From contig NC_016458.1 in the NCBI RefSeq assembly GCF_000226115.1, forward strand, positions 6,482,001-6,546,000: a DNA stretch of 64,000 nt. Reading direction: 5' to 3'. The notes beneath the pieces are model-generated. The model searched no databases and had not been told where the DNA came from. It saw only the letters and a list, made by a program, of their open reading frames with translations. This document shows, in pieces, positions 20,860-34,839 of this stretch. Within the stretch, counting starts at the first letter, position 1. Every line of letters starts with the position of its first letter. The stretch comes from Thermothielavioides terrestris NRRL 8126. Lineage: Eukaryota > Ascomycota > Sordariomycetes > Sordariales > Chaetomiaceae. The translations under genes were made by a program, and so were the position numbers.

Positions 20860-22817
20860 CTAGGTCTGCGTTGTGGTCGTGTACGGCAGAGCGCTGGAAG
20901 CCGCGTCGGTAGAACCGTCGCCCTCAATTGTCTTCTTCCAGTGCTCGGGAAGACACACGCACACCAGCGGGAATGCCTTGATCTCGCCGCTGACGGGCGG
21001 CGACTCGTCATGCGCTCTTCCTGATGTGTTGGACACTCCGCTGTCTCGCTGGGCCTGCCGGCGTGCCTCCCACTGTTCGGCGCGTTCGTCCACCATGACG
21101 CCCGTAGCCCAGCCATCGTCCCATATGCCCACGACCTTGAGCATGTCGCCCCGCTCCAGCAGGAATTCATCGGCGGCCCGCGGCTGATACGCCCACAAAA
21201 CGGCAACCCGGTCGCCAGGATGGATGTCGTCTTGAGAGTAGTAGTCTTTGAAGAACGGAAGCTGCTCCGACTGCTGGCTGGCCATCCCCTGGGGAGAGGA
21301 CATGCCGCCTGAGCTGGGCGAGTGGGCATCCTCGCCAGCCAGTACCGAGTTGCTGGAGAGAGAACCGTTCCGTTTCCGCATCGTCGGCGGAGGTCTGAGC
21401 ACGCCAGCGGCGCCACGGTCGGATGCCGGGCTGTCGCCAAAACCATCCGAGGATGAATGGTCATCGCCCCTCCTCCTGCTCCCACGATACCCTGCCGACG
21501 TTCCAGGCACAGAGCCGGCCGTATCTCGAGCCGTGTGGCGGGACGGCGCGTCGGCCGAATGGCCTTCAAGTGCGGACATTCGGGCGACTCTTCCGCCCGG
21601 AAGCACCTCAAACCCAGCTGGCGCACCCGTCTGCGCCATCTGTGGCGCCGGTGGGCCCCGACGAGCGGGCGATGGCTGGTTGAAGATACTCCCATTCTGA
21701 CTGCCGTTTCTCCTTCTTCGGTAAAGGAGCAGCATGAACGCGAGGGCCGCAATGATGCCGGCACCGAGCACGGAACCAATGACAATTCCGGCAATCTTGC
21801 CCCCGGAGAGACCACCACCACCGGTCGAATCATGATTGGGAGTTACCGTCGCTGTCACCGTCGGTAAAGAAATTGGGCTAATCGTCGGGAGAACAACGCC
21901 AGCACAGCGGGTCTCGGCATCGGAGCTGTAGCAACACGTGTCCGTAGAGTTGATGCCACCCTTAGCGCAGTAGGAACAGAGCCCGATGGTGCTGTTACCA
22001 TACCCGCAGTTGTCTGGCTCGTTTGTGATAGCGGGAATGCAGTCTTGGCTGGACAGGGAATCGGCAGGCAGGGCGCAATTAGTGAAATCGGCCCGGATCT
22101 GTGCCTGGGCTTCACTGCTGGGATTGGGACACAAGGATTTATCCGCCAGTACGTAGGCCTCCGACTGAGCGAATTGGGCCTGGAGATGTGGTCAGCTGCG
22201 GCATGTGCCCAAAGGCAAGGGAGCTGTGACGCACGCATGAGTCGGCGCAAACGGGGCGCGAGTCTGCTGCAGAGAGACTGCAGGCTGCAATGGAGTTTTG
22301 GATAATAGCATTACAGATTACCGTGGTCGTGAAGCGCGCGTACAAGTCGCTCGTGTTGCTGTAGTCGATCCTACTGCAGCCGAGCAGGGTCCCGTACCTA
22401 AGGGGAACGTCAGATCGTCTTCAAGCAGCAGATTGCCTGGCTTCTTGCTACACCTACTGTTCCCGAACGTGGTCGGTTTGCACGTAAGTAGTTAAAAGGC
22501 TGTCGAAATCCCCAACGCTCGAGACGTACTTCAGGAACGGACTAAGCGAAAACGGTCAGTATTGTCGGCAGGCGTGCCACCAACCCCACCAGAAACCATT
22601 GCCGACGTAGGAGCGCAGGGCACACGTACAAGAGGCCCACGACATGGTCATCCGTGGTGGACACGGAAGATGACTGCCAGGCAGAGCATGCCTTCGAGCC
22701 TTTGAGCGGCACGCAAGCGGCCATGGAGGCAGGGACGGCAGATAGCAAGGAGAGCAGAGCGCCTTTTGTGCTCAAGCATGCACGCCTCGTTCCAGATAAT
22801 TGCTGACGAGCGCCCAT
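20860..22817 (-). CDS. Single-pass membrane protein with cytoplasmic SH3 domain
   Basis: Four exons, 22817-22630, 22541-22458, 22397-22235 and 22179-20860, give 584 residues. An N-terminal hydrophobic segment (GALLSLLSAVPASMAACV) looks like a signal peptide. The lumenal or external part (to about 270) is rich in paired cysteines (CGYGN...LCSYC, DTCCYSSD) and has N-glycosylation motifs. A transmembrane helix (about 273-298, GIVIGSVLGAGIIAALAFML) is followed by an RRRR stop-transfer. The Ser/Pro-rich cytoplasmic tail carries an SH3 domain at about 470-510 (VLWAYQPRAADEF, GDMLKVVGIWDDGWATG). The architecture resembles fungal Fus1-like or wall-sensing SH3 membrane proteins; a precise function cannot be assigned. 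Exons 1-3 were chosen from splice signals and phase only. Confidence 0.75.
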
Positions 22818-25800
22818 GTCGCCGTGCTCGGCTGGGTGCGTTCCAATCGTCGGGTTGATTATCGCCTCCTGGTTGTCGACGGCTGTGAAGCAGGTTTCTG
22901 GCCAGTGCGTCGCTGCAGTGCTGTGCTCATGATCGTGCTCAGGCGCTATCATGGCTCATGGTCTGGGGTGCGCAGGGTGGTTTTGCCGAACAATCTTGGG
23001 CGTGCCGGTGTGCCGGTGCATCAATCCGGGTTTTAGGTCCCAAGCCCAGGTTTGCAACGACGCTGATCGTTCCTGTCGCTGATTGAGGCAGGAAGCTTGG
23101 GGAGCTGTGGCCGAGGTCTAGCAGCTCGGGAAGGCAGTAGCAATTGAGAGTGGACCGTTGGCGGGCGAGGTGAGTGGCGCGGTGCGGTGCGGTGCGGTAT
23201 GATGAAGCAGGTTCGTTCGTTCTCCGGCTCAGCGGCAGCCGCGAAAACTGACGCGAAGGAGCGACTGCGGCGAGTAGAATTGCGCCAAGCGGGCGGTTCA
23301 AGCGCCAGTTGGTGAGCTGCCAAGGCCCGATGATGAAAAGAGTGACACAAAACGAGAGGAAGAAGTAGAAAAAAAGGCGTTCCTGATGGCGGGAGGACGG
23401 TGGGGTCCAGTGTCACCCCCTCAGGACTTGTTGACGAAGAAGAAGCGGATGAAAGAGAATTGGGCGAGGAGATGGAAACGTGCAGGTCTCCCTCAGCAAA
23501 ACGAAACGGGAGATTGCTGCTGAGACCCACGAACCAATTTCGCTTGAGCTTAAGGTCCCTGAGTGCCGCTTTCCCCAAGAGGCTAGCACGTCCGCCAGGC
23601 TCCCCGGTAACAAACCCCTGTCCAACATGCTGGACGCCTGCTTCCAGGTTCCTCGGGTTTTGGGTTTTGACCTGTCTCAAACAAGGTGGAACGCCGGGCT
23701 TAACGCATACAATTCAACGCATACACGTAGTGTACAATGCTGCCATCAGACACGTCAGGTAACAAGGCTCAGAGCCTGGGAATTCCGAAGATATTGACTA
23801 TACCATGCTACCGAGACGGTCGGTAAATGCATGTTTCGTGGCCGTAAAGTCTCCAGCGGCTCGTAGTCCAGGACGACAGTCACGTCAATATCCGGCGTCA
23901 GCGGGTAGGTCCCTACGGTGAACCACAGCTTTTCTCTGCCGCAGAAGACCCAAGCTCACAGTGTCGCGTCCATGAGCATTGGCCAGTAAGATACCTTGGG
24001 CGCTCCTGTGGCGTGCGGAGGTAGGCAGGCGGCTGAGCTCGCGAAATGCGCTAGAAGTACGGGTATGTGCAAAAGAGCACTTGCACTGTGTCAAGTCGGT
24101 CACTTATTGCCACAGTTATCCAATTTTTTCTCAGAGAAGCGCACGATCGACAGAGTAAATGTGTGTGCCGCATGCAAACCGCCGTTAACTGTCCGGGTCC
24201 AGTGGTTGGGGCGCCTCTGCAAGCGACAACATCAGACCTCTCCTTCCCGTCCTTCCTCTCATCGAGAGCGCGAGCTTGTTGTAGTGCGTGTTCAGTTCCG
24301 GGTTGAGCCGAAACGCTCGAGCAATCCTCCGTCCAACCTCACGAGAGCTCAACGCTACCTTCTACACAGAATGCGATGTAGCGTCAGCTAGTTAGCGTTG
24401 TCGAGCTCCTGAAATGGATGGAAGCTTCGCTCGCTGCGTGTTAACTAGCGGAAGCTAGTAAGTTAGCAAGTGGGTCCGGTCCAGCACATGGACATCCATG
24501 GATGGCTCGCAACGCGGTTTCTCCAAGTCGGGAACGCTTCGCTCGGATACCTGGTTGGGCCAGTGGGGGACACCAGGAAATTCGGGGGGTTCCGAATCCA
24601 AGGGGAAGACCCCGGGCCCTCAGATCGATTCACGGCAATTCTGCTGAACGGAGTTCTTCCACTGCTTACAGCCTCCTGCCCGGGTTACAAGCTGCTACAT
24701 CGGAAGCGACGAAAATAATCAATCCAAGCGCTCGGTCGCCGTCTGACAACAGACAACTGGTTAACCGACCGCCATGCATTTGCCAACCCAGCGCCTGGAT
24801 GCGTTCGGGCTGCAGTTGCCACTTGTAGATGCGTGCGAACCCAAGGCTGCATCGTGGTTAACTAAAACAATGCTGGGACCGATTGCCGAACCACTCGTCA
24901 CCGTTCAGTGGTCTGCCGCTGTCCACACCTTCCCCCTCGCGCTCAGACCGTCATGCAGACGGAATTCTTGTTTGGCAGGCCAATCGGGGCCAACCGTTCG
25001 ATCTATTTACAGAGTAGAGAGGGTGTCCATCGAGAATCTGAATACCTCTACCTACCTGATGATGTCTCAACAGAGAACCCAGCAGGCGTTGTTTCCCACC
25101 CTCTTCCCACGCGGAAGATGTGCTGCTGTTTCGGTGTCGATGCAACAACCGAGTTGGGTTGTGAGAAGCAGGCAGTCCCTCTTGTGCTGCCCAGAACCAT
25201 ACGCCGATAACCACTCGGCCGAGGGAAGTTGTAGCTTGCACTTGCCACGTTGCTGGGAGCAGATCAGCATTGCTTTGTTTTCACGTCCCGTGCTGCCGGA
25301 AAGTCCTGGGCATCCGGTCAGTGAAACACGCTAGCAGCGCCAGCAGCGCACCCACGTGTGCGTGTGCGATTCCCAAGGTCCCACGAGATCCTCACGGTGT
25401 GGCATCCGACCAGGTAGGTAACCTCAAGTGCCGACAGCCATGTGTCTCTTCGCATTGCGAAGAGTCAACTCCTCCACACTCTAGGTTAGCCGATGGCAGA
25501 CACACCTGGGGAAAGCCGGGGTGGTCTCAAACATGCTGACGATCCCGTGCCGCAACTGTCGGGAACTTCATGCGCCAGCCCGCTGTCTGACACCGCTCGT
25601 TCACACCTCCTGCCTCGGATTATCCTACTGTGACAAGAGCTTCACAAGTTGACTGGCCAAAATAGACCTGTTGAACCCCGGATGGTTATGTTATGGCAGT
25701 GCAAATTGGTGTACTGCGAAGAGTTTCCCTCCTGGGCTTGCTTTCCGGCAACCTGGGAAGCGGACCATTGCGGGAAAACCTCTATGACGTGCGCCGGACA

Positions 25801-27469
25801 GCCTTTCTCAACCCTGGGAAGTCAACGAGGTCGTCCTAGCTGCCCATGAGTACACCGATGGAGTACCTACCAGTCCTGCGTGGGATAGGACTCGGGTCTT
25901 GAGTCCATGTCCAAGCTGATATTCAGGGCAGTCGAGCGGCTACCAACCACGCTAGGAGACCTCAACTAGCTTCAACAAACAGCAAGGCAACCAAGATGAG
26001 GGGGGCAGCGCACTCGAAGGCTAAGCCACTGCCCTCGGCAAGGCAAGGCGAGGGTTGGTCAGTTAGAACTCTGTGCGGCCGCACTTTAACAAGGTGGAGG
26101 AAGGGCGAATGGGGCTCTAGGGAGGCATAACACCGCAACTTGTTGCGCATTCCATCCGCTGCCACTACGCTCGGCATCTACCCACTCCGAATCGTGGTTG
26201 GCCGGCGCATGATGCTAAAGACATTCATGATGCTGGAGACGTTCTGGCAAGTTGCTGTGTATAAGTAAACAGTGGAACCTTTCTGCTCCCAGTCTACGTT
26301 TAGGCAGATAAAGAAGTCGTCGAGCTCTTACAAGTGGTCTTGCTGCGTTTGCATGCGTTGACACAATGACCCAAACACCCCGTCTGCATTATGAGACGTA
26401 CAACCTCGACCCGGCGCTGTAGATTCGTTGTGGAGGAAGTAAGAGATCTTTCGTCCTTGTTTTTAGTGAACCGAGAGGTCTCGTGGCGGAGGTGGTGGTG
26501 GAAGACATGCCTGCGATTCCCCCGGTGCTCCTGGACCGAGGTGAGGTTCGTGTTCGAGTTAGACATCTTCTCTCCGTCGAAGGGGCGGTCAAGGGGGCGA
26601 TGAGATTTCCAGTAAGGTGGAGTGGCTGCTACGAAGGAAGAAAGGAACAGTCTGCTACTCAGCCCAGCCGCTACTCACAAGCTTCGTCATCTGCGCAGCA
26701 TTGGTGCCGTTGAAATATCCAAGAAACCACCATGGTCAGACCTGAGGTAGATTGTGGGATTTTACTTACATGCCCCAAGGGGGGGCTCAAGGGCAGGCAA
26801 TCCAAGGTGTTCTTGACCAAGCAAACACTTCACGTCATCTGCCTTGCCCCTTCTTACAAGCCCGGCAGCTCCTCGACCACCATGCGATGGGCCAGCATGC
26901 GACGAACTGTTGCCTGGACTCCAAAATCCCCCGCGAAGGAACGGCCTTGGCACAACCGAGGACTCTTGAGAACTGATGAAGGAGCGAGATACGGACAGAG
27001 CCCACAGCCACCGTACTGGCCGGTGACATATCAACTTCAAGTCTCAGAACAGTTTTCAACTCGTACCTCATTATGATATCGGAGACAACCGCCCGCAAGA
27101 CGCATGGGCGTTTATTCTTTGCGTCTCGTCCCTTCAGCTGAGGGGACGATAACTTACAAAACTGGTAAGACCGTAGCTCCATCCCCATGAAGGAGTCAGC
27201 AGCCAGAGCGTGAACAACCCTTGCCGGACGAGGGCGCGGGGCCGCGTTCCTTAGATGTATCAGGCGGGAACAAGCAGGTAGCAGCAACCGATGAATTTTT
27301 CTTGGTTGGTACATCATATCTACCTCAACCTCTACAATTTTTCCCATTCTAAGCCCACGGGATTCAGCAGAGGCCATGAGTAGACAGAGTGTTCGACGCC
27401 TTCCCCAATCCAAAGCTGGTCCCGGTCCTATGCGGTGACGCGGCCGGAAGTCAGGGCGGGCTCTTCTCA
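22818..27469. other. 4.65-kb region with no supportable gene
   Basis: This is the longest gene-free stretch. The first part is the promoter of the SH3-protein gene. A (GCGGT)x4 microsatellite lies at 23179-23198. Frames of up to about 130 codons occur on both strands without domains. The stretch is not obviously AT-rich. Close to 27.4 kb lies the 3' UTR of the PP2A gene. Unannotated noncoding RNA or decayed repeats are possible but not demonstrated. Confidence 0.5.
23179..23198 (+). repeat. (GCGGT)x4 microsatellite
   Basis: Four perfect tandem copies of GCGGT upstream of the SH3-protein gene. Confidence 0.85.
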
Positions 27470-28941
<1,472 letters not shown>

Positions 28942-29499
28942 TCCAGCAATTGGTCCTGCGCCGGGCGATGCGCGGTCGGCGGATTGCAACGAGTGCGGCG
29001 CTTATTGCTTCAGCTCGGCGTTGCAGCGAAGTGTGCTGAGGGTGATCGGGAGAGTCGAAGAAATGACGTTTGGTTGTCTTCGGGCGCGGCGCGGGTCAAA
29101 CCAAAGTCGGGGTCAAAATTGGGCAGGTGGGCGGGTGGGCGGCGTGCTCAGCAGCAGTCGCCTGTCGGTTGCCAAAAAGGGGGAGGTGCGCCTTTGTCTG
29201 CAGTGGGATGGTATTAACGTCAAATCGCGAAAGACGTAGACTGGAGGCCGCAGAACCGCTCTAGCGCTGCCGCTACAATACGTCGTGCCAAGCCAAGGGT
29301 ATAGCAGTCGAAACGTTGAAGATGACGGGAATGGAGCAACGATATGTTTGGCTGGAGAGCTGTGGTGCTGTGGTGTCGGCGCTGTCGCCTTCCCGCTGCT
29401 GCGTTGGCCTGTGCGCATGCGAGCAGCTTCCCCACGCGCTGAGTTCTGGGCATCCACTCCAACCAGGCACCCCACCATTGGGTTCCACCCAGCCAAGCC
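28942..29499. other. Region upstream of PP2A, no gene seen
   Basis: These 558 bp between the PP2A start codon and MITE copy 2 are the presumed PP2A promoter. No domain-bearing frame. Confidence 0.5.
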
Positions 29500-29507
29500 G
29501 TAATTAC

Positions 29508-29889
29508 GGTGGACGTTAAAGAGGTCCCGCCAAGACTAATTTCGGCCAATTGTCGGCTATGTTTTTACAACGTTTTTACATAGCCACCATCGCCAAGGCG
29601 TTTGCTCTATCGCCAAGGGGTTAGTTCGCCGGAGGTGCGGGGGACGGCGCCAGCCCCCCGCTAGGCTAAGGCTAGGATGCAGATCATAGTTAGAGTACGG
29701 GTTATCCTCGGTTTTCTTTTTTTTCGATTTGGTTGAGGTTTCGTAAAGTTGTTGTTGCGAGTCTTTGCGATTTTGCATTGTTGATGTTGCTCTTAGTCGT
29801 GGCGGCCCCGCTTACCCTTGGCGATTTGTAATTACTTGTACGCGGCAGTCTCCGAAATTAGTCTTGGCGGGACCTCTTTAACGACGACC
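29508..29889 (-). mobile_element. Nonautonomous DNA transposon (MITE), copy 2, 382 bp
   Basis: Same family as 4304-4706 in the opposite orientation. The outer 38 bp of the two copies are almost identical. A perfect 8-bp target duplication GTAATTAC flanks it (29500-29507 and 29890-29897). Many differences from copy 1 are C/T or G/A transitions, compatible with repeat-induced point mutation or plain decay. It sits between the PP2A and EXO84 genes and has no coding capacity. Confidence 0.9.
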
Positions 29890-30073
29890 GTAATTACACT
29901 GAACAAGGATGCGCTGCACGGAGCAAGCTGACGATTTTCAAGGACGAGGATACTGGGAGGCCCCGTCGAGTCTTCGCATGCCCATGCACTAGACTAGACT
30001 ACAGGCTAGAAACTCGGTCGATATTCCCTGAGCATCAATGCAGAAACGGAACACACATTTCAGAACCCCAACT

Positions 30074-32287
30074 CTACGCAGCTTGCGCCTCCAGGATCAA
30101 GCCCAGTCCTGCCGGCGCGTTCGACGTCGACGCCGACGCCGCATCCCCTCCCGCCGGCTTGATATTTTGGCCGACCAGGTTTCGAAAGTCCATTCCGACC
30201 TCCGCGAGCATGCCAGCATGGTCCTTGGACGTGTTCATGCACCTCGTCCATGTCTCGCTGCCCTCCTTTTCCCCGCTGAGTTGCCGGGCAAGAATGGCAT
30301 TGAACGCGTCCACCTCCTCCTTGGCCCACTTGACGCACGCGCTCATCATCGGCGGCGGGAAGCAGGCCTGGAAGCAGCTGACTGTGTTGCGGATGATGGT
30401 GAAATAGACGAACGAGATCTCCCAGATGTACTGCTCGAGGTTTCCCTGGAAAATGCATTGCCTGCATAAAACCGGGACGTTAGTCACCTACTCCAAGTTA
30501 ATCGATCGGAACCACTGCGATGCTCACCTAGACCGCTTTTGGATGGTCTCGCTCCTTGCCTCCAGGTAGGCCTCTCGCGCCCGGTCCTCAAAGCCCAGCC
30601 GGGACAGCCAAGACACGTTCTGCTTCGTCTTCCGCTGCTGATTGTGGGTGCTGACGAGCTCTCGCACTACCAACGCCGCCAGCTTCGCCCGTCTCTCATC
30701 GACCTTGAACGAGATGAAGTCCTGAGCGATGACGTTGTTCTTCAAGCCATGCGCCAGACTTTTCAGTTTCTCGATCCGCGCGACCGCTTGCTCGATCTGC
30801 TGAAGCGCAATGTGAATGTCCAGTTCGTCCATCTGGCTCTCGACCCAGCGCAGGTTTTGTTGCTTGCCGTCCACCTCGATCAGCATATCTTTGATGTCAG
30901 ACAGCGTCTCGAGAAGCTCCGTCTTCTGCAGCAGACCCGGATCGCGCGAGGCGAAATAGTTGATGGTCTCCTTAGCCTTGTTCGTAGCCTCCCGCTCGGA
31001 TTGGAGGTTTCGCCGCAGCTCCTCCACCCGTTTCCGAATGTTGAGCATCAGGGCTGCCTTTTCCGGATCTTCGGCCTTCTCGGTCCGGTAGATGAAGGAC
31101 TCATTTTGACCGCCGCCGCGCACCATGATGGCGTCGGCGAGCTTGTTCCTGCCGCTGGATGAGTCGCCAGAGCCGGCCATGTCCACCACCTCGACATCCA
31201 AGAGATGCCAGCAACGGTCGGCAACAAGCTTGGTCATAGGGGCCCGGGCATCGGCGGCGGCCGGTGCGTCCGTTTTCCTTTTCTTGCGCGAGGCGACGAG
31301 CAGGTGGTCATTCAGCAGGAAGATCTGCATCGCCCGCCTCGACCTGTAAGTTGCGTTGTCCAGCTCGACCCACGGTCCTGCATTCTGGACGACATGGCGG
31401 CCCGGCGTGTTCGGGAGGAACTTCTGCGATCCCTCGACGTTCTTGTACAGGGCCTGCATCTGTGAATTCCACAGCGCGGTCCTATCGGCGACAGAACTCC
31501 GCTTGTCTCTCCTGCTCAGTCCGGTGGCAATCTGGCCGTTGAATCCTGCGCCATCTACACTGTTGGAGGCCGAGCGTAGCGCGGTGGTATTGGCCTTCAG
31601 CTCCGCCATGAGATTTCTGAGGGTGCGCATCTCGCCCTTGAGCTTCTCGGCCTCCTTGCTGATCTTGATGAACTGCGTGCGGTTCTGGTAGACACTCTGC
31701 TGGAGGTCGGAAGACGCTCGGCTCTTGAGCTTCTGCAGGGCGGATTCGTACTCGCGGATCTCGTCCTCGGTGGCCTCGCTGAGGATCTCGGCGACGTACT
31801 GCTCAGGAACGAGATTGGGATCGCGAAGCGCTCTTACATCTACTCGCGGTCCTCCGGCTCCTGCGCTTCCGGTTTCGCTCCGGCCTCCTCTTGACTGCGG
31901 CGGTCGGCGATCTTGGGCCTGCGCTTGCGCGTACTGGTCGAGGCTGGGCAGCGAGGGCATCGGGTTGGCGGCTGGGTCGAAGTCGGCTGGAAGGTTGTTG
32001 AAGCGCGTCGAGTACCGTTGCTTGACGAGGTTTGAGGTCTGCGGCAGGGACAACGCGATCAGTTACGTGCCAGTGAGCTCGGACACCACAGGAATGCAGC
32101 TCACCTTCCCGCTGCTCTGGGGAGGCGGCCGGGGCCGGGGACGCGGGCCCTCCTCGGCGGCTGAGCGCCCCGAAGGCTCCCGCGGTCCCGCATCTTCTTG
32201 TATGATGGGGCCGGAGATCTTGAGGGGTGGACGGCCCTTCCTCTTCCCTCCGCTTCGCAGCGAGATCTTGGACCGTTCCTCAGACAT
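30074..32287 (-). CDS. EXO84: Exocyst complex component EXO84
   Basis: Three exons, 32287-32105, 32038-30528 and 30461-30074, give 693 residues. A basic, Pro/Arg-rich N-terminus precedes the Exo84 core: VKQRYSTRFNNLPADFDP, a coiled coil (about 120-190), a PH-like domain (about 230-350, GRHVVQNAGPWVEL and IFLLNDHLLVAS), and the helical C-terminal region (LEQYIWEISFVYFTIIRNT). EXO84 is one of eight exocyst subunits that tether secretory vesicles to the plasma membrane at sites of growth. The length fits fungal homologues. The splices join QSSGK/TSNLV and KRSR/QCIFQ in phase. Confidence 0.93.
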
Positions 32288-33675
32288 GGTGGAGTCTCAC
32301 GCGCAGCAGGCAGTTGTGCGAAGAAATTGAAAGAAATCTGCAGTAAGGCAAATAATTCAATCGGGGCTCAGTTTAGTCGTAACTGCATTCGAGGAAGCTG
32401 GGGGCGTTGTGTCTGGATCACGACACTGGTTGAGGTTGCCGGGTCCAGCTGCTTGTGTGCGCGACTTGGCCAAGGTTGAGTGGTGCTCTGTTTCAAAAGC
32501 CAGCAGCCAGGGGGGCCAAGTGGGGCAGGCTGAGCTTGGCGCTGCTGTGGGGGTACCACATGGGGAACTTAGGTCCGTGCGCAACTACCGTCTGCACACC
32601 GTTTACACTATCCGCCGCAACCTCCCCTTGCTTCATTAGGGCACCTCGCGCAACATTCAGAACATACATGATCTCTGTCCCATGCTATATACAAATTAAA
32701 AGCCTTTTGAACAAATCGCCCAGCTGCAAGTCAGAAACTGCGACAGGGCGGCGAATATCTAACATCAAGCGAAGCCCCCAATATCATGGTTTGACGGAGT
32801 ACCTATTTTTTACCTACCAATCATGTCGACACACGGAGCACCTCTCACGAAGTATGCTGCCCTCCGTGGGCAGCTTTCCTTCCGTTGGTTACATCCAGCA
32901 GTTGAGGCTTATGATAGACACCTTTTATGCCTTCTCCAGTTGCGCTCCATACAACTTGCGAACTGTGTGTCTTCGCACGCCATCTCGGAAGTCTCACCTA
33001 AGAAGCTATGAGCTAAGGTGAGTACACAGTAAATGCATGGGGCTCAGCCAAGCGTCTGTTCCAGGTTATCCATTGCTAGGATGTAATTACATTCGCCGTG
33101 CTCTTCTTGCCAGACCCAGCGGCACTCACCCTCATGCACAGCAGCCAGCGGACATGTCATACCTCAAGGTGAGCCGTTTGAGGGGAAGCGCCGATGGGGT
33201 GAGCTCGCAAATAAACACCCGCCTGGCAGTCGAGTCGCAGATGCTGCCGAGAGCTTAGGGCACGATCCTTCGTCATCATTTGATATCTAGCCACCATCTC
33301 GGAGCCGGACACAGTTTACGTCTTCAGCTTTGCTCGTCCAGAAGCGGCAAGTGCTGGGTGTTTCTTTCAAGGCCAGCGTGCTGTGGATCGCTGGTGCTGC
33401 TTGCCCGATGGCTTGGGATCGAGGAATAAAGTGGGCCGAAGATGCTGCATTGATTTTGATTGATCGAAAAAGTGGGCCCGGTGCGACCGGGTTCAGGTTA
33501 GGGAAGCAGAAACCGACCCCAGCAGGAAAATTGGTTCGTCAAGCAGCGCTGTGAAAAGCGACTGAGCTGCTTGGTTCTCGAGCTCAAATCACCAGCAAAC
33601 CACCAGCAACCCGCACCGCATCCGCGTCCAGATAGCTTGGGAAGCCTGCTCAGTAGCTCACACCACAGTATCACA
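32288..33675. other. Region between EXO84 and TOM20, no gene seen
   Basis: These 1.39 kb separate the divergent EXO84 and TOM20 start codons and must contain both promoters. Frames here are short and without domains. Confidence 0.5.
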
Positions 33676-34455
33676 ATGTCAACATCACAGACGACCGTGA
33701 TTGCAACGGCAACTGTTGCCGCAGTTGCTGCGGGCGTTCTTGGTATTCATGCCCACCAGCCTCGCGACCACATGCAGCCATGCCGATGGATGATGAACTG
33801 ACTTTTTCTGCTCGCCTCAACCATCCACAGCCTATGCCGTCTACTTCGACTATCGCCGGCGCCACAGCCCCGAGTTCAGAAGGCAATTACGACGCAACGC
33901 GCGGCGGCAAGCGCGTGCCGAGAAGGACCAGGCCGAGGCCAACGCAAAGGCCCAAAAACAGGCGATCAAGCAGGCCGTCGACGATGCCAAGGAGGAGGGC
34001 TTCCCCACTAGCACCGAGGAGAAGGAGGCCTACTTCCTGGAGCAGGTCCAGGCGGGCGAGATGTCGAGCGGAGACCGTACGCTTCCCGTTTTTCCTCACG
34101 AACGCGTCGTCAAGACCAACCCGCTGACCCTCCACTCCGCAACAGCGTTCGAAGCCGCCCTGGCCTTCTACAAGGCGCTGAAGGTCTACCCGACGCCCGG
34201 CGACCTGATCAACATCTACGACAAGACAGTACCCAAGGTGAGACGAGCCCTGCGAGACCGAGAGGCGGAACCCCTCCCCCTCTGTTCCATGCTGACCAAC
34301 GTGTTTTTGCCCAGCCCGTCCTCGACATCCTCGCCGAAATGATCGCCTACGACGGGAGCCTCCGACTCGGAACATCCTACACCGGTCGCGGCGGCGTCGA
34401 TGTGGCGGAGCTGATGCGCGAAATGGGCGCTGTCCCCGGTGTCGGCTTGGACTAA
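33676..34455 (+). CDS. TOM20: Mitochondrial import receptor subunit TOM20
   Basis: Four exons, 33676-33742, 33831-34076, 34146-34237 and 34315-34455, give 181 residues, the length of the Neurospora protein. An N-terminal membrane anchor (about residues 7-28, [19 protein letters not shown]) is followed by a basic segment ([14 protein letters not shown]), a charged linker, and the presequence-binding helical domain (about 105-165: [19 protein letters not shown], then [14 protein letters not shown]). The receptor sits in the outer membrane and binds amphipathic presequences for the TOM complex. The third exon starts after a 69-nt intron without stop codons. It converges on TYW1, 384 bp away. Confidence 0.93.
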
Positions 34456-34839
34456 AACCAGAACCCTGCCTCAACCAAGGTTGGAGGTCTTGATATTGAA
34501 CGGCAATCCACTCTCAGAATCCTGGCGTCGGAAGACGGATTTGACTCTATCACCCCTTAGTCCACACGGCCGCAGCCGGCGTTTGACGGAGCCTCAACTG
34601 CTTTGTACGATACGACACGGTCGCCTGGACTACGAAGTCACAGGAGAGCCGAAAAGTCGAGTTGTAAGAGGATGAATGATATTGTACACATATATATGCG
34701 CGGGAAGCAGCACGGGTCGGGGCTTGCTTGTTGGCTTTATGACCTAGTCTAGAATCGAGGGAGGGATTCACGGACGGCGCGTGTGAGGATCTTATCATAG
34801 AGATTGTTTCCATCTCCCTGGACTGCTCCTAGCCATAAT
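34456..34839. other. Convergent gap between TOM20 and TYW1
   Basis: These 384 bp hold the 3' UTRs of both genes. Nothing else was recognised. Confidence 0.6.

Noticed and set aside
25060..25150. CTGATGATG as a box C of a C/D snoRNA
   Set aside because: No box D (CTGA) with a terminal stem at a fitting distance.
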